DNA from: Acididesulfobacillus acetoxydans
GTDB lineage: Bacteria; Bacillota; Desulfitobacteriia; Desulfitobacteriales; Desulfitobacteriaceae
Length of the DNA stretch: 5,186 nt
Assembly: GCF_900016645.1 (NCBI RefSeq)
Contig: NZ_CDGJ01000025.1
Reading direction: 5' to 3' (one strand)
Positions 1-5,186 of the stretch are shown piece by piece (positions within the stretch are counted from its first letter, which is position 1; each line of letters opens with the position of its first letter). A program made the translations under genes and the position numbers. A model generated the notes under the pieces. The model was not told where the DNA came from and did not search any database. It saw only the letters and a program-made list of their open reading frames with translations.

Positions 1-827
1 TGAAACCGGGTGACCCAAATGTGCAATGATCGGTCCTGCCGCAGGCTCCGCGCAATCTCCCGCGCCCGGAGAGCGCTTTCGGCCATACCGAAGACCGTCG
101 AACCGCTTCCCGACATCAAGGCTCCCAAACAACCCGCGTGCAACAACTTCGCTTTGATCTCGGCGATGGCCGGAACCAATTCCATGGCTGCCGGTTCCAA
201 GGCGTTGCTCAAAAGAGCGGCTACCTTGGCAGCCGCCGGTCGGCGCAAAACTGCCAGCCAATCCTCCCGTTTCAAGCGGCTGCGTAATCCCGACCGGTCC
301 CAGCGCCGGTAAACTTCGCCGGTCTTTACCCCGAGCCGCGGTTTCACCAGAACCAGAGGAAAGGCCGGCGCCGCGGGCAAAGCCTCCAGCACCTCTCCCC
401 TGCCGGTTGCCCACATTGTTCCTCCCGCCAGACAAAACGGCACATCTGCCCCCACGGCGGCAGCCATCTCCCTCAATATATCCGGGGTATACGGTAAACC
501 AAACAGCCGGTTGAGAGCCCGCAGCACCGCCGCCGCGTCACTGCTGCCCCCGGCCAGACCCGCCTCCACCGGAATATGTTTCGTGATCTCGATCTCTATT
601 CCCTCTGGTCTGCCCCAACGTTGAAGAAATAGATCGGCGGCTTTATAAGCCAAATTCTGCGGGCCGCTTAAACTTCCGCAGCGACATACCAAGCCTGAAC
701 CCCGCCGGCCCACCCGGACCAGGTCGTGCAATTCCACCGATTGCATGACGGATTCCAGCTCATGGTATTGATCTTCCCTCAGGCCGGAAATTGCCAAGGC
801 CAGATTAATCTTGGCATAAGCGAACAT
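1..827 (-). CDS. ispE: 4-diphosphocytidyl-2-C-methyl-D-erythritol kinase, 3' end cut by window edge
   Basis: IspE is a cytoplasmic GHMP-family kinase of the non-mevalonate (MEP) isoprenoid pathway. It phosphorylates the 2-hydroxyl of CDP-methylerythritol using ATP. The minus-strand reading frame gives 275 codons before the left edge. Visible hallmarks are the N-terminal AYAKINLAL with the substrate-side Lys at residue 6, the glycine/serine-rich ATP loop PVEAGLAGGSSDAAA at 86-100, GADVPF at 126-131 with the likely catalytic Asp128, and the C-terminal GHMP motif MSGSGSTVFG at 238-247. Family members are usually about 280-300 residues, so only a short tail is missing. The start at 827 puts AKINL at the usual distance from the N-terminus, but its upstream SD is weak. 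An in-frame ATG at 848 (adding MSGSEIT) has GGAG at 861-864, 12 nt upstream, and is a real alternative. The gene lies downstream of cphA on the same strand, separated by a hairpin and a candidate promoter, so it is probably transcribed separately. Confidence 0.95.
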   Translation of the reverse strand, partial: MFAYAKINLALAISGLREDQYHELESVMQSVELHDLVRVGRRGSGLVCRCGSLSGPQNLAYKAADLFLQRWGRPEGIEIEITKHIPVEAGLAGGSSDAAAVLRALNRLFGLPYTPDILREMAAAVGADVPFCLAGGTMWATGRGEVLEALPAAPAFPLVLVKPRLGVKTGEVYRRWDRSGLRSRLKREDWLAVLRRPAAAKVAALLSNALEPAAMELVPAIAEIKAKLLHAGCLGALMSGSGSTVFGMAESALRAREIARSLRQDRSLHIWVTRF

Positions 828-888
828 TGTTATCTCTGAACCGCTCATAATAAGACATAGCTCCGAACATTAAAGTTGACTTTCTCTT

Positions 889-912
889 ATTATAGCGGTT
901 AAACCGGTAAAA
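889..912 (-). promoter_or_regulatory. Candidate ispE promoter (-10 TATAAT)
   Basis: Read on the minus strand, 889-894 is a perfect TATAAT. The hexamer 17 bases upstream is only about 3/6 like TTGACA (TGGAGT), so the -35 is poor. Transcription would begin near 880, about 30-55 bases before either possible ispE start. The spacer between -10 and -35 contains the inverted repeat CGGTTTAACCG (896-906), which could be an operator or chance. Confidence 0.45.
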
Positions 913-967
913 CTCCAGTCATCAGCCGCGGGCCCCGTCCAAGAAAACCCGGGTAATATTACAAACC

Positions 968-991
968 CCGCACCACTGGGAAGTGGTGCGG
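968..991 (-). terminator. Hairpin terminator after cphA
   Basis: A perfect 10-bp GC-rich stem (CCGCACCACT at 968-977 pairing with AGTGGTGCGG at 982-991) closes a 4-base loop, 18 bases past the cphA stop. On the minus strand the 3' side reads GGGGTTTGTAATATTAC, so the U-tract is short and interrupted. It is positioned as the end of the cphB-cphA transcript, but termination may be incomplete and some read-through into ispE is possible. A 10-bp palindrome GTAATATTAC (953-962) follows directly. Confidence 0.65.
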
Positions 992-1009
992 AGTTCCGCC
1001 GTCTCTGGG

Positions 1010-3655
1010 TTATTTTCCTGCCTCCCCGACCGCCCTTCCGGACGAACTCTCCTCTTGTCTGAGCCGTCGCCGAATCTCCTCTTCGATGGGACCCAAATGT
1101 TCATAAAACATGGCGAACATCTCCCCCGGTAAACAGCTGTCCAATCCGTAACAGAAAGCCTCCCGCTCATTTAGGACAGTGGTCAGGCGATTGGCCGGCA
1201 TTCCGGTCCGGATCGCCTCGGCCCGGATGATGGCGGCAATCTCCCCGGGCTGCCTCCCTCTGAGGTCTTCGTCTTCCCTGATGATAAGGCGCTGAAATCC
1301 CTGTGCCGCCACCCGCGCCAGTTCCCTGATTTCGGCGTCCGTCCGGTCACCGGGAACAGTGACACAGCCTACGAGCGACGACCCTCCTTTGCACTTTTTT
1401 AGAGTTTGAATAATTTCCCTGATGCCGGCGGCATTGTGCCCGTAATCGACACAGACATTCACCCCGCCAACCTCGTAAAAATTGAGTCTGCCCCGGCTAT
1501 TCAGTCCGTCCGGAAAGAAATTCCCCAGTGACTGCCGAATCGCCTCTGTGCTCAAACCCAGGGCCCAAGCCGCCGCCACGGCTGCCAACACGTTTCCTAC
1601 GTTGTGCCGGGCTCGTCCGCCCAGAGTTATGGGCAATTGCCTGACGCTGCAGACCCGATAGCTCTGCGAACCCTGGCAGAACAAGATCACCCCACGCCGG
1701 ACAAAAACCGCCCCTCCGCCCCGGCCCAGATGCTTGCGCACATGAATGTTATCTTTGTGCTGACTGAAAAGGATCACTTTGCCGTTCGTCCGGCCCGCCA
1801 TCTTCAGGACATACGGGTCATCCGCGTTCAGCACGACATAACTGTGAGGTTTGACCGCTTCCGCGACCAAGCTTTTCACCCGGGCCAGATCATTTAGGTC
1901 TTCAATGCCGTACTGTCCCAAGTGGTCTGCCGAAACATTCGTAATGACGGCCACGTCGGCATAATCATAGGCCAGACCCGCCCGCAGTATTCCTCCCCGC
2001 GCCGTCTCCAAAACCGCGACCTGAACGTCCGGGTGGCTTAAGACCGTCCCGGCGCTTTCCGGCCCGGTCGTATCCCCTTCAACCAAGAGCTTGCCCTGAA
2101 CATAAATGCCGTCTGTCGTGGTCATGCCGACACAGAGCTTTTGATCCAAAAGCATTTTGCCGATCATCCGAGTCGTGGTCGTTTTACCGTTTGTTCCGGT
2201 GACTGCGACGATCGGGATCCTGCCATTCCCGCTGGGCAGAACGAGGTTAACGATCGCTTTGCCCGCATCTTTGGCCGGCCCCGCCGAAGGATAGTGATGC
2301 ATCCGGATCCCGGGGGCGGCATTGACCTCAATGACTCTTCCGTCAGCCAGGCGATAAGACTCCGCAATGTCCGAACTCACGATGTCCACCCCGGCAATAT
2401 CCAGACCCACGACCTTGGCGGCATAAACCGCCAAATCCACATTGTCCGGGTGTACGGAATCCGTGACATCCAAGGCGATGCCGCCGGTGCTCAAGTTGGC
2501 CCCGTCCCTCAAGTAAACAATTTCCCCGGCCGCCGGTACGGTGGTCAAGGTTAACTTCTTCTGGGCCAAGGTCAGGATGACCACAGGGTCGATGCGAATT
2601 TTCGTCAGGGCTTTTTCGTGATCTTCTCCCCGCAAAGGGTTGGCATTGGTCTGTTCGACCAGTTCGGCGATCGTAGCCTTACCGTTACCTATGACGTGGG
2701 CCGGGATCCGCTCCGAGGCGGCTACCAACCGCCCTCCAACCACCAGTAAGCGGTAATGATGCCCCTCAATAAACTCCTCCACAATGACATCCGAGCCGTA
2801 AGTCTGTGCCACCCGGAAAGCCGTCCGCACTTCCCCTTCGCTCATCAGCTTAAGGCTAACCCCCTTGCCCTGGTTCCCATTGTAAGGCTTCACGACAACC
2901 GGCCCGCCGATGCGTTTAAGAGCCGCGGCCGCCGCGTCCTCTTCCTTCGCCACCAGCCCGGAAGGCACCGGAATGCCTGCCGCTTTCAACAAACGTTTCG
3001 TCAAACCTTTATCCCCGGCAATATCAACCCCGATGCAACCGGTGCGATCTGTCATGGCTGCCTGAATGCGCCGTTGATTCCGGCCGTAACCCAGCTGCAG
3101 CAGGCTGTATTCGTTCAGGCGCCGAAACGGAATCCCTCTCTCTTGACAGGCCTTGATAATCATCTTGGTCGACAAGCCGAGATCGTTTTCCGCAATGACT
3201 TGGCACAGCTTATTGACGATGTCCGCCGCGTTCATGTCCTTTCCCGACAATAAGGAATCCACCAAAGCCACGGCCTGCCGGAACGCTTCCATACCCCCCT
3301 CTTTGGACTGGTAATTGAAGATTATCTCATAAACTCCCGGCCTCCCCGTCAGGGACATCGTCTTGCCGTAAGAAATGTCCTGCCCGGCCCGAGTCAATAA
3401 CTCGATGGTCACGTGTTCCGTGACATGTCCTATCAGTGTGCCTTCCGCCAGCCTTTCGAGAAACCCTCCCGGTTTGCCGCGGGAACAATAATGTTCCGAC
3501 AAACCCGGCAAACACGCGACCAACCGGTCATTGAAATCCCCCAATCGGTCACTCGTCTTGTCCGCCCATTCCCGGAGATCCAGAATCGCACGAATGACGG
3601 GCCGCAGGCTGTAAACGTTGGCCCCTTCGATGGCCTGGATTTGCTTGATCTCCAT
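1010..3655 (-). CDS. cphA: Cyanophycin synthetase
   Basis: CphA polymerises cyanophycin in the cytoplasm. The ATP-grasp domain adds Asp to the poly-Asp backbone, and the Mur ligase-like domain links Arg to each Asp side chain. The 881 residues match the usual 870-900 length. An N-terminal domain (about 1-160) carries GHVTEH (76-81, HxxEH). The ATP-grasp domain (about 205-475) shows GVDIAGDKGLTKRLL, VVVKPYNGNQGKG (253-265), VEEFIEGHHYRLL (292-304), the family-typical YLRDGANLSTGG (381-392) and the metal/substrate segment EVNAAPGIRMHHYP (443-456). The Mur ligase domain (about 480-860) has the P-loop VTGTNGKTTTT (485-495), TNVSADHLG (572-580) and VDYGHNAAG (736-744), where A742 replaces the Pro common at this site. 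The tail from about 862 is charged and low in complexity. The start at 3655 has AGGAGG at 3668-3673, a rather long 12 bases away. It lies 82 bases downstream of cphB. The assignment is firm; details of primer dependence are inferred. Confidence 0.97.
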   Translation of the reverse strand: MEIKQIQAIEGANVYSLRPVIRAILDLREWADKTSDRLGDFNDRLVACLPGLSEHYCSRGKPGGFLERLAEGTLIGHVTEHVTIELLTRAGQDISYGKTMSLTGRPGVYEIIFNYQSKEGGMEAFRQAVALVDSLLSGKDMNAADIVNKLCQVIAENDLGLSTKMIIKACQERGIPFRRLNEYSLLQLGYGRNQRRIQAAMTDRTGCIGVDIAGDKGLTKRLLKAAGIPVPSGLVAKEEDAAAAALKRIGGPVVVKPYNGNQGKGVSLKLMSEGEVRTAFRVAQTYGSDVIVEEFIEGHHYRLLVVGGRLVAASERIPAHVIGNGKATIAELVEQTNANPLRGEDHEKALTKIRIDPVVILTLAQKKLTLTTVPAAGEIVYLRDGANLSTGGIALDVTDSVHPDNVDLAVYAAKVVGLDIAGVDIVSSDIAESYRLADGRVIEVNAAPGIRMHHYPSAGPAKDAGKAIVNLVLPSGNGRIPIVAVTGTNGKTTTTRMIGKMLLDQKLCVGMTTTDGIYVQGKLLVEGDTTGPESAGTVLSHPDVQVAVLETARGGILRAGLAYDYADVAVITNVSADHLGQYGIEDLNDLARVKSLVAEAVKPHSYVVLNADDPYVLKMAGRTNGKVILFSQHKDNIHVRKHLGRGGGAVFVRRGVILFCQGSQSYRVCSVRQLPITLGGRARHNVGNVLAAVAAAWALGLSTEAIRQSLGNFFPDGLNSRGRLNFYEVGGVNVCVDYGHNAAGIREIIQTLKKCKGGSSLVGCVTVPGDRTDAEIRELARVAAQGFQRLIIREDEDLRGRQPGEIAAIIRAEAIRTGMPANRLTTVLNEREAFCYGLDSCLPGEMFAMFYEHLGPIEEEIRRRLRQEESSSGRAVGEAGK

Positions 3656-3667
3656 TCGCTTGCTAGT

Positions 3668-3673
3668 CCTCCT
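3668..3673 (-). promoter_or_regulatory. Ribosome binding site of cphA
   Basis: On the minus strand this reads AGGAGG, a perfect SD core, separated from the cphA ATG by 12 bases. That is longer than the usual 5-9, but no other ATG start closer to it fits the frame and the conserved N-terminus. Confidence 0.6.
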
Positions 3674-3693
3674 TTAGTCACGGGAAATCCACC

Positions 3694-3699
3694 TTTATA
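3694..3699 (-). promoter_or_regulatory. Possible internal -10 element before cphA
   Basis: The cphB-cphA spacer (3656-3737) is much more AT-rich than its surroundings. On the minus strand it contains TATAAA at 3694-3699 preceded by A-rich sequence. No hexamer close to TTGACA lies 16-18 bases upstream. It could be a weak internal promoter giving extra cphA transcript, or simply AT-rich spacer. No terminator-like hairpin was seen here, which favours cphB-cphA co-transcription. Confidence 0.22.
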
Positions 3700-3737
3700 G
3701 TTTTAACGCTTTTTTAAGTATGTATTCTCCGCCCCCG

Positions 3738-4538
3738 TCAGCCCGCGGGAAGGAAGACCCGCCGGCGCAAATCGAACTCGTATTCCTCCGGCAAAACGTG
3801 CATGCGGACCGGCGATAAAACGAGCGGCTGCCCCGGCCTGGATTCGGACACATTGCTCGCCACCGATTCCGAGGCGTCGATCACGGTTACGGTTTGACTG
3901 CCCACCACCGAGAACCTCCCGTCCGGATGCACGAGGATAGCCGTGTCCTCATCGATGCCGATTCCCAGCACATACGGGTTATGGGCTACGGCTTCGAGAA
4001 GCCTGCCGATCCTCCCTCTCTGAGCAAAATGTTGGTCCACCACAATGGAGCGCAGGAGCCCCAGACCGGGAGCCATGGTCAAAGTGTTTTTCCGCGGTGT
4101 CCCCGCTTCCCCCCCGACGATCATCGTGTCGGACATCACGGAAGCGCCCGCGCTCGTGCCGGCTATTATCACCCCCTTCTCATACAGGTTGTGCAGAGAG
4201 CGTCCTAAGAGAGTCCCTCCCAACAAGCCCGTAATGCGCAATTGATCTCCCCCTGTGAGAAAAACTCCGCTGACCGAGGTCAGAAGATGGGGAATTTCCT
4301 CTGAATTCGCCTGACCGCGGTCGGCCACATCCAAAATCCTGACATCATGAACCCCCAGGCCCTGCAGCACCTCCGTATACTCGGCTCCGACCCGCCGCGG
4401 ATACTCTGTGGCCGCCGTGAGCACCACCACTGGCTTCTTCCCGGCCTCTTCGACAAAACGTTTAAGGATTTTCTTGTCCCCGGTCTTGTCTTCCGCTCCG
4501 CCGATGATCAGAAGCTTGCCTTGCACATGCTCGCTCAT
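3738..4538 (-). CDS. cphB: Cyanophycinase (peptidase S51 family)
   Basis: CphB is a cytoplasmic serine exopeptidase that cleaves cyanophycin to beta-Asp-Arg dipeptides and so mobilises the stored nitrogen. The 266-residue protein is of normal length. It begins with KLLIIGGAEDK (8-18) and contains FLTGGDQ (93-99), the nucleophile elbow IAGTSAGAS (125-133) with Ser129, the conserved DQHFAQRGRIGRL (168-180) with the predicted catalytic His170 and substrate-binding Asp/Gln/Arg residues, and GIDEDTA (194-200) with the predicted acid Glu197. These match the Ser-His-Glu arrangement described for Synechocystis CphB. No signal peptide is seen. The frame is open further upstream to 4616, but the ATG at 4538 has GGGGAGG ending 7 bases before it, whereas the ATG at 4544 would abut the SD. 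It is first in the leftward cphB-cphA pair. Confidence 0.96.
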   Translation of the reverse strand: MSEHVQGKLLIIGGAEDKTGDKKILKRFVEEAGKKPVVVLTAATEYPRRVGAEYTEVLQGLGVHDVRILDVADRGQANSEEIPHLLTSVSGVFLTGGDQLRITGLLGGTLLGRSLHNLYEKGVIIAGTSAGASVMSDTMIVGGEAGTPRKNTLTMAPGLGLLRSIVVDQHFAQRGRIGRLLEAVAHNPYVLGIGIDEDTAILVHPDGRFSVVGSQTVTVIDASESVASNVSESRPGQPLVLSPVRMHVLPEEYEFDLRRRVFLPAG

Positions 4539-4545
4539 GAACATT

Positions 4546-4552
4546 CCTCCCC
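4546..4552 (-). promoter_or_regulatory. Ribosome binding site that fixes the cphB start
   Basis: Minus-strand GGGGAGG lies 7 bases before the ATG at 4538, an ideal distance. It argues against the longer open frame beginning at 4616 and against the ATG at 4544. Confidence 0.75.
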
Positions 4553-4561
4553 GATTCCTTA

Positions 4562-4591
4562 TTGTGAGCGTAAAAGGCCACAAATTATACA
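4562..4591 (+). promoter_or_regulatory. Candidate promoter for the YkuD gene
   Basis: Plus-strand TTGTGA (4562-4567, 4/6 match to -35) is followed after 18 bases by TATACA (4586-4591, 4/6 match to -10). It overlaps the opposite-strand cphB -10 almost exactly, so the two promoters would compete for the same DNA. Both hexamers are only moderate matches. The arms TTGTG (4562-4566) and CACAA (4579-4583) form an inverted repeat within it. Confidence 0.35.
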
Positions 4592-4612
4592 AAGAACCGG
4601 GCCGAGAGGAAA
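4584..4612 (-). promoter_or_regulatory. Candidate cphB(-cphA) promoter
   Basis: On the minus strand 4584-4589 is a perfect TATAAT. The hexamer 17 bases upstream (4607-4612, TTTCCT) matches the -35 consensus only in part. Predicted transcription starts near 4577, giving a leader of about 40 bases that contains the cphB SD. The weak -35 suggests an activator, or a promoter that is not strictly of the housekeeping sigma type. Confidence 0.45.
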
Positions 4613-4616
4613 GCAT

Positions 4617-4670
4617 ATGATAGATCGGAATCCGGAGACCCGTAAACTGAGAAAGGAAGAGAGCATATGA
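4617..4670 (+). CDS. Possible 17-residue leader peptide coupled to the YkuD gene
   Basis: A short frame encodes MIDRNPETRKLRKEESI and then stops at a TGA that overlaps the ATG of the next gene (ATGA, 4667-4670). It is preceded by a good SD, GAGAGGAAAG at 4604-4613, close to its ATG at 4617. The peptide is highly charged (R, K, E, D) with no hydrophobic stretch or known motif. The four-base overlap is typical of translational coupling. It may be a leader peptide that helps ribosomes reach the YkuD start, or an accident of a duplicated RBS/start segment. The frame is also open upstream into the cphB antisense region, which reduces its weight as evidence. Confidence 0.35.
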   Translation: MIDRNPETRKLRKEESI

Positions 4671-5005
4671 CCGAGCGCTACATCGTCATCCGCAAAGGCC
4701 CGCGCACCCTGGAACTCCACGAAGGAAACCGGGTCCTGGGCCACTACCCCGTCGCCATCGGCAAACCCTCAACACCCACGCCCGAAGGTATCTTTGCCGT
4801 GGCCGTCAAACGGGTCCACCCCGGCGGAGTGTTCGGATCCCGTTGGCTGGGACTTTCCGCTCCCGGCTATGGCATCCATGGCACAAACAACCCGGCCAGT
4901 ATCGGGCAGACCGTCTCCATGGGCTGCATCCGCATGCATAACCGGGATGTCGAGAGGGTGTTCGATTTGGTTCAAGTCGGAACGAGAGTCATCATCTACC
5001 GCTGA
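4667..5005 (+). CDS. L,D-transpeptidase (YkuD) catalytic-domain protein
   Basis: YkuD domains are cysteine transpeptidases that make 3-3 cross-links in peptidoglycan or attach proteins to it. The 112-residue protein is essentially the bare domain: beta-rich start YIVIRKGPRTLELHEG, the conserved TPTPEGIF (36-43), and the catalytic signature running from HGT (71-73) to SMGCIRM (84-90), with His71, Cys87 and Arg89. No signal peptide, membrane segment or LysM wall-binding domain is visible, unlike many characterised family members, so how it would reach the wall is unclear. The start at 4667 has an AGGAAGAG-type SD a few bases upstream and is the first ATG before the domain. It is divergent from cphB and is followed within 10 bases by a terminator, so it is probably monocistronic apart from the 17-codon ORF. 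The family is certain; the cellular role is not. Confidence 0.93.
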   Translation: MTERYIVIRKGPRTLELHEGNRVLGHYPVAIGKPSTPTPEGIFAVAVKRVHPGGVFGSRWLGLSAPGYGIHGTNNPASIGQTVSMGCIRMHNRDVERVFDLVQVGTRVIIYR

Positions 5006-5013
5006 ACGGCAAA

Positions 5014-5041
5014 GAAGACATGGGACACTCCCCATGTCTTC
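5014..5041 (+). terminator. Hairpin terminator after the YkuD gene
   Basis: A perfect 11-bp stem (GAAGACATGGG at 5014-5024 with CCCATGTCTTC at 5031-5041) closes a 6-base loop, 8 bases after the stop codon. The following sequence CGCTCTTCTCTG is pyrimidine-rich rather than a clean T-run, so efficiency may be moderate. The symmetry would also allow it to act on leftward transcripts entering from the repeat region. Confidence 0.7.
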
Positions 5042-5095
5042 CGCTCTTCTCTGATCGACACCCCGGTCCTTCCCGTCTCCGCTCAGCGTTCCCGG

Positions 5096-5186
5096 TTCTC
5101 TGTCTCCCGGTTCTCTCTCTCCCGTTCTCTCTCTCCCGTTCTCTCTCTCCCGTTCTCTCTCTCCCGTTCTCTCTCTCCCGGTTCTC
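5096..5186. repeat. 14-bp tandem repeat array, continues past window edge
   Basis: Five consecutive copies of TTCTCTCTCTCCCG start at 5111, 5125, 5139, 5153 and 5167. They are preceded by a diverged copy at 5096 (one T-to-G... G at 5102 in place of C, plus an extra G at its end), and an incomplete copy begins at 5182. The last full copy also carries an extra G (5181). One strand is almost pure pyrimidine. The unit length is not a multiple of three, and no start codon or RBS leads into it, so coding is unlikely. The preceding bases 5042-5095 hold looser matches (CCCGTCTCC, CCCGGTTCTC) that look like decayed units. Confidence 0.9.

Noticed and set aside
10..312. Plus-strand open frame of 100 codons
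   Set aside because: It lies fully antisense to ispE, whose motifs are unmistakable, and has no SD or recognisable domain.
876..894. Plus-strand TTGACT resembling a -35 box
   Set aside because: The next TATA-like hexamer is only about 7 bases away, and no plus-strand gene follows; the TATA-like sequence fits better as a minus-strand -10.
953..962. GTAATATTAC palindrome downstream of the cphA terminator hairpin
   Set aside because: Perfect but short and AT-rich, and it sits in what would be the terminator tail; not enough to call a binding site.
2141..3253. Two long plus-strand open frames (137 and 165 codons) inside cphA
   Set aside because: They are antisense shadows of a GC-rich coding region; the translations show no family motif and the opposite strand encodes the conserved ATP-grasp domain.
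4561..4570. ATTGTGAGCG resembles the left half of the lac operator
   Set aside because: The right half is absent and nothing suggests a LacI-type system; most likely chance.
4539..4616. N-terminal extension of CphB up to 4616
   Set aside because: It would run through the SD and the candidate promoter; the start at 4538 has an ideal RBS and normal family length.
5042..5186. CRISPR array or coding repeat at the right edge
   Set aside because: The 14-bp units are directly adjacent with no unique spacers, so it is not CRISPR; the unit is not a multiple of three and no start or RBS leads into it.

Overview
The window looks like chromosomal DNA of a GC-rich, non-photosynthetic Firmicute, most likely a clostridial/Peptococcaceae-type anaerobe. 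This is inferred from strong AGGAGG-type ribosome binding sites, TATAAT-type -10 boxes, an MEP-pathway ispE, and a cyanophycin gene pair next to a bare YkuD-domain protein. Species cannot be fixed from the sequence alone.

Layout, left to right. Positions 1-827 hold ispE on the minus strand, cut by the left edge just before its stop. Positions 828-1009 are a spacer with the candidate ispE promoter (-10 at 889-894) and a strong hairpin (968-991) just past the cphA stop. Positions 1010-3655 (minus) encode a full-length cyanophycin synthetase, CphA. After an 82-base AT-rich spacer, 3738-4538 (minus) encode cyanophycinase, CphB. Positions 4539-4666 form a compact divergent control region with candidate back-to-back promoters and a 17-codon leader-like ORF. 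That ORF overlaps the start of a plus-strand 112-residue L,D-transpeptidase (YkuD) domain protein at 4667-5005. A strong hairpin terminator follows at 5014-5041. The right edge (5096-5186) is a 14-bp pyrimidine-rich tandem repeat array that continues beyond the window.

How the genes work together: CphA builds cyanophycin (multi-L-arginyl-poly-L-aspartate), a nitrogen, carbon and energy reserve, from Asp, Arg and ATP. CphB breaks it down to beta-Asp-Arg dipeptides. Both are transcribed leftwards in the order cphB-cphA and probably share a transcript. IspE is a housekeeping isoprenoid enzyme that seems to have its own promoter. The YkuD protein reads the other way, and its link to cyanophycin is only positional. 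The core genes belong to known families. The less ordinary signals are the 17-codon ORF with a duplicated RBS/start segment, the tandem array, and an apparently intact HxxEH motif in the CphA N-terminal domain.
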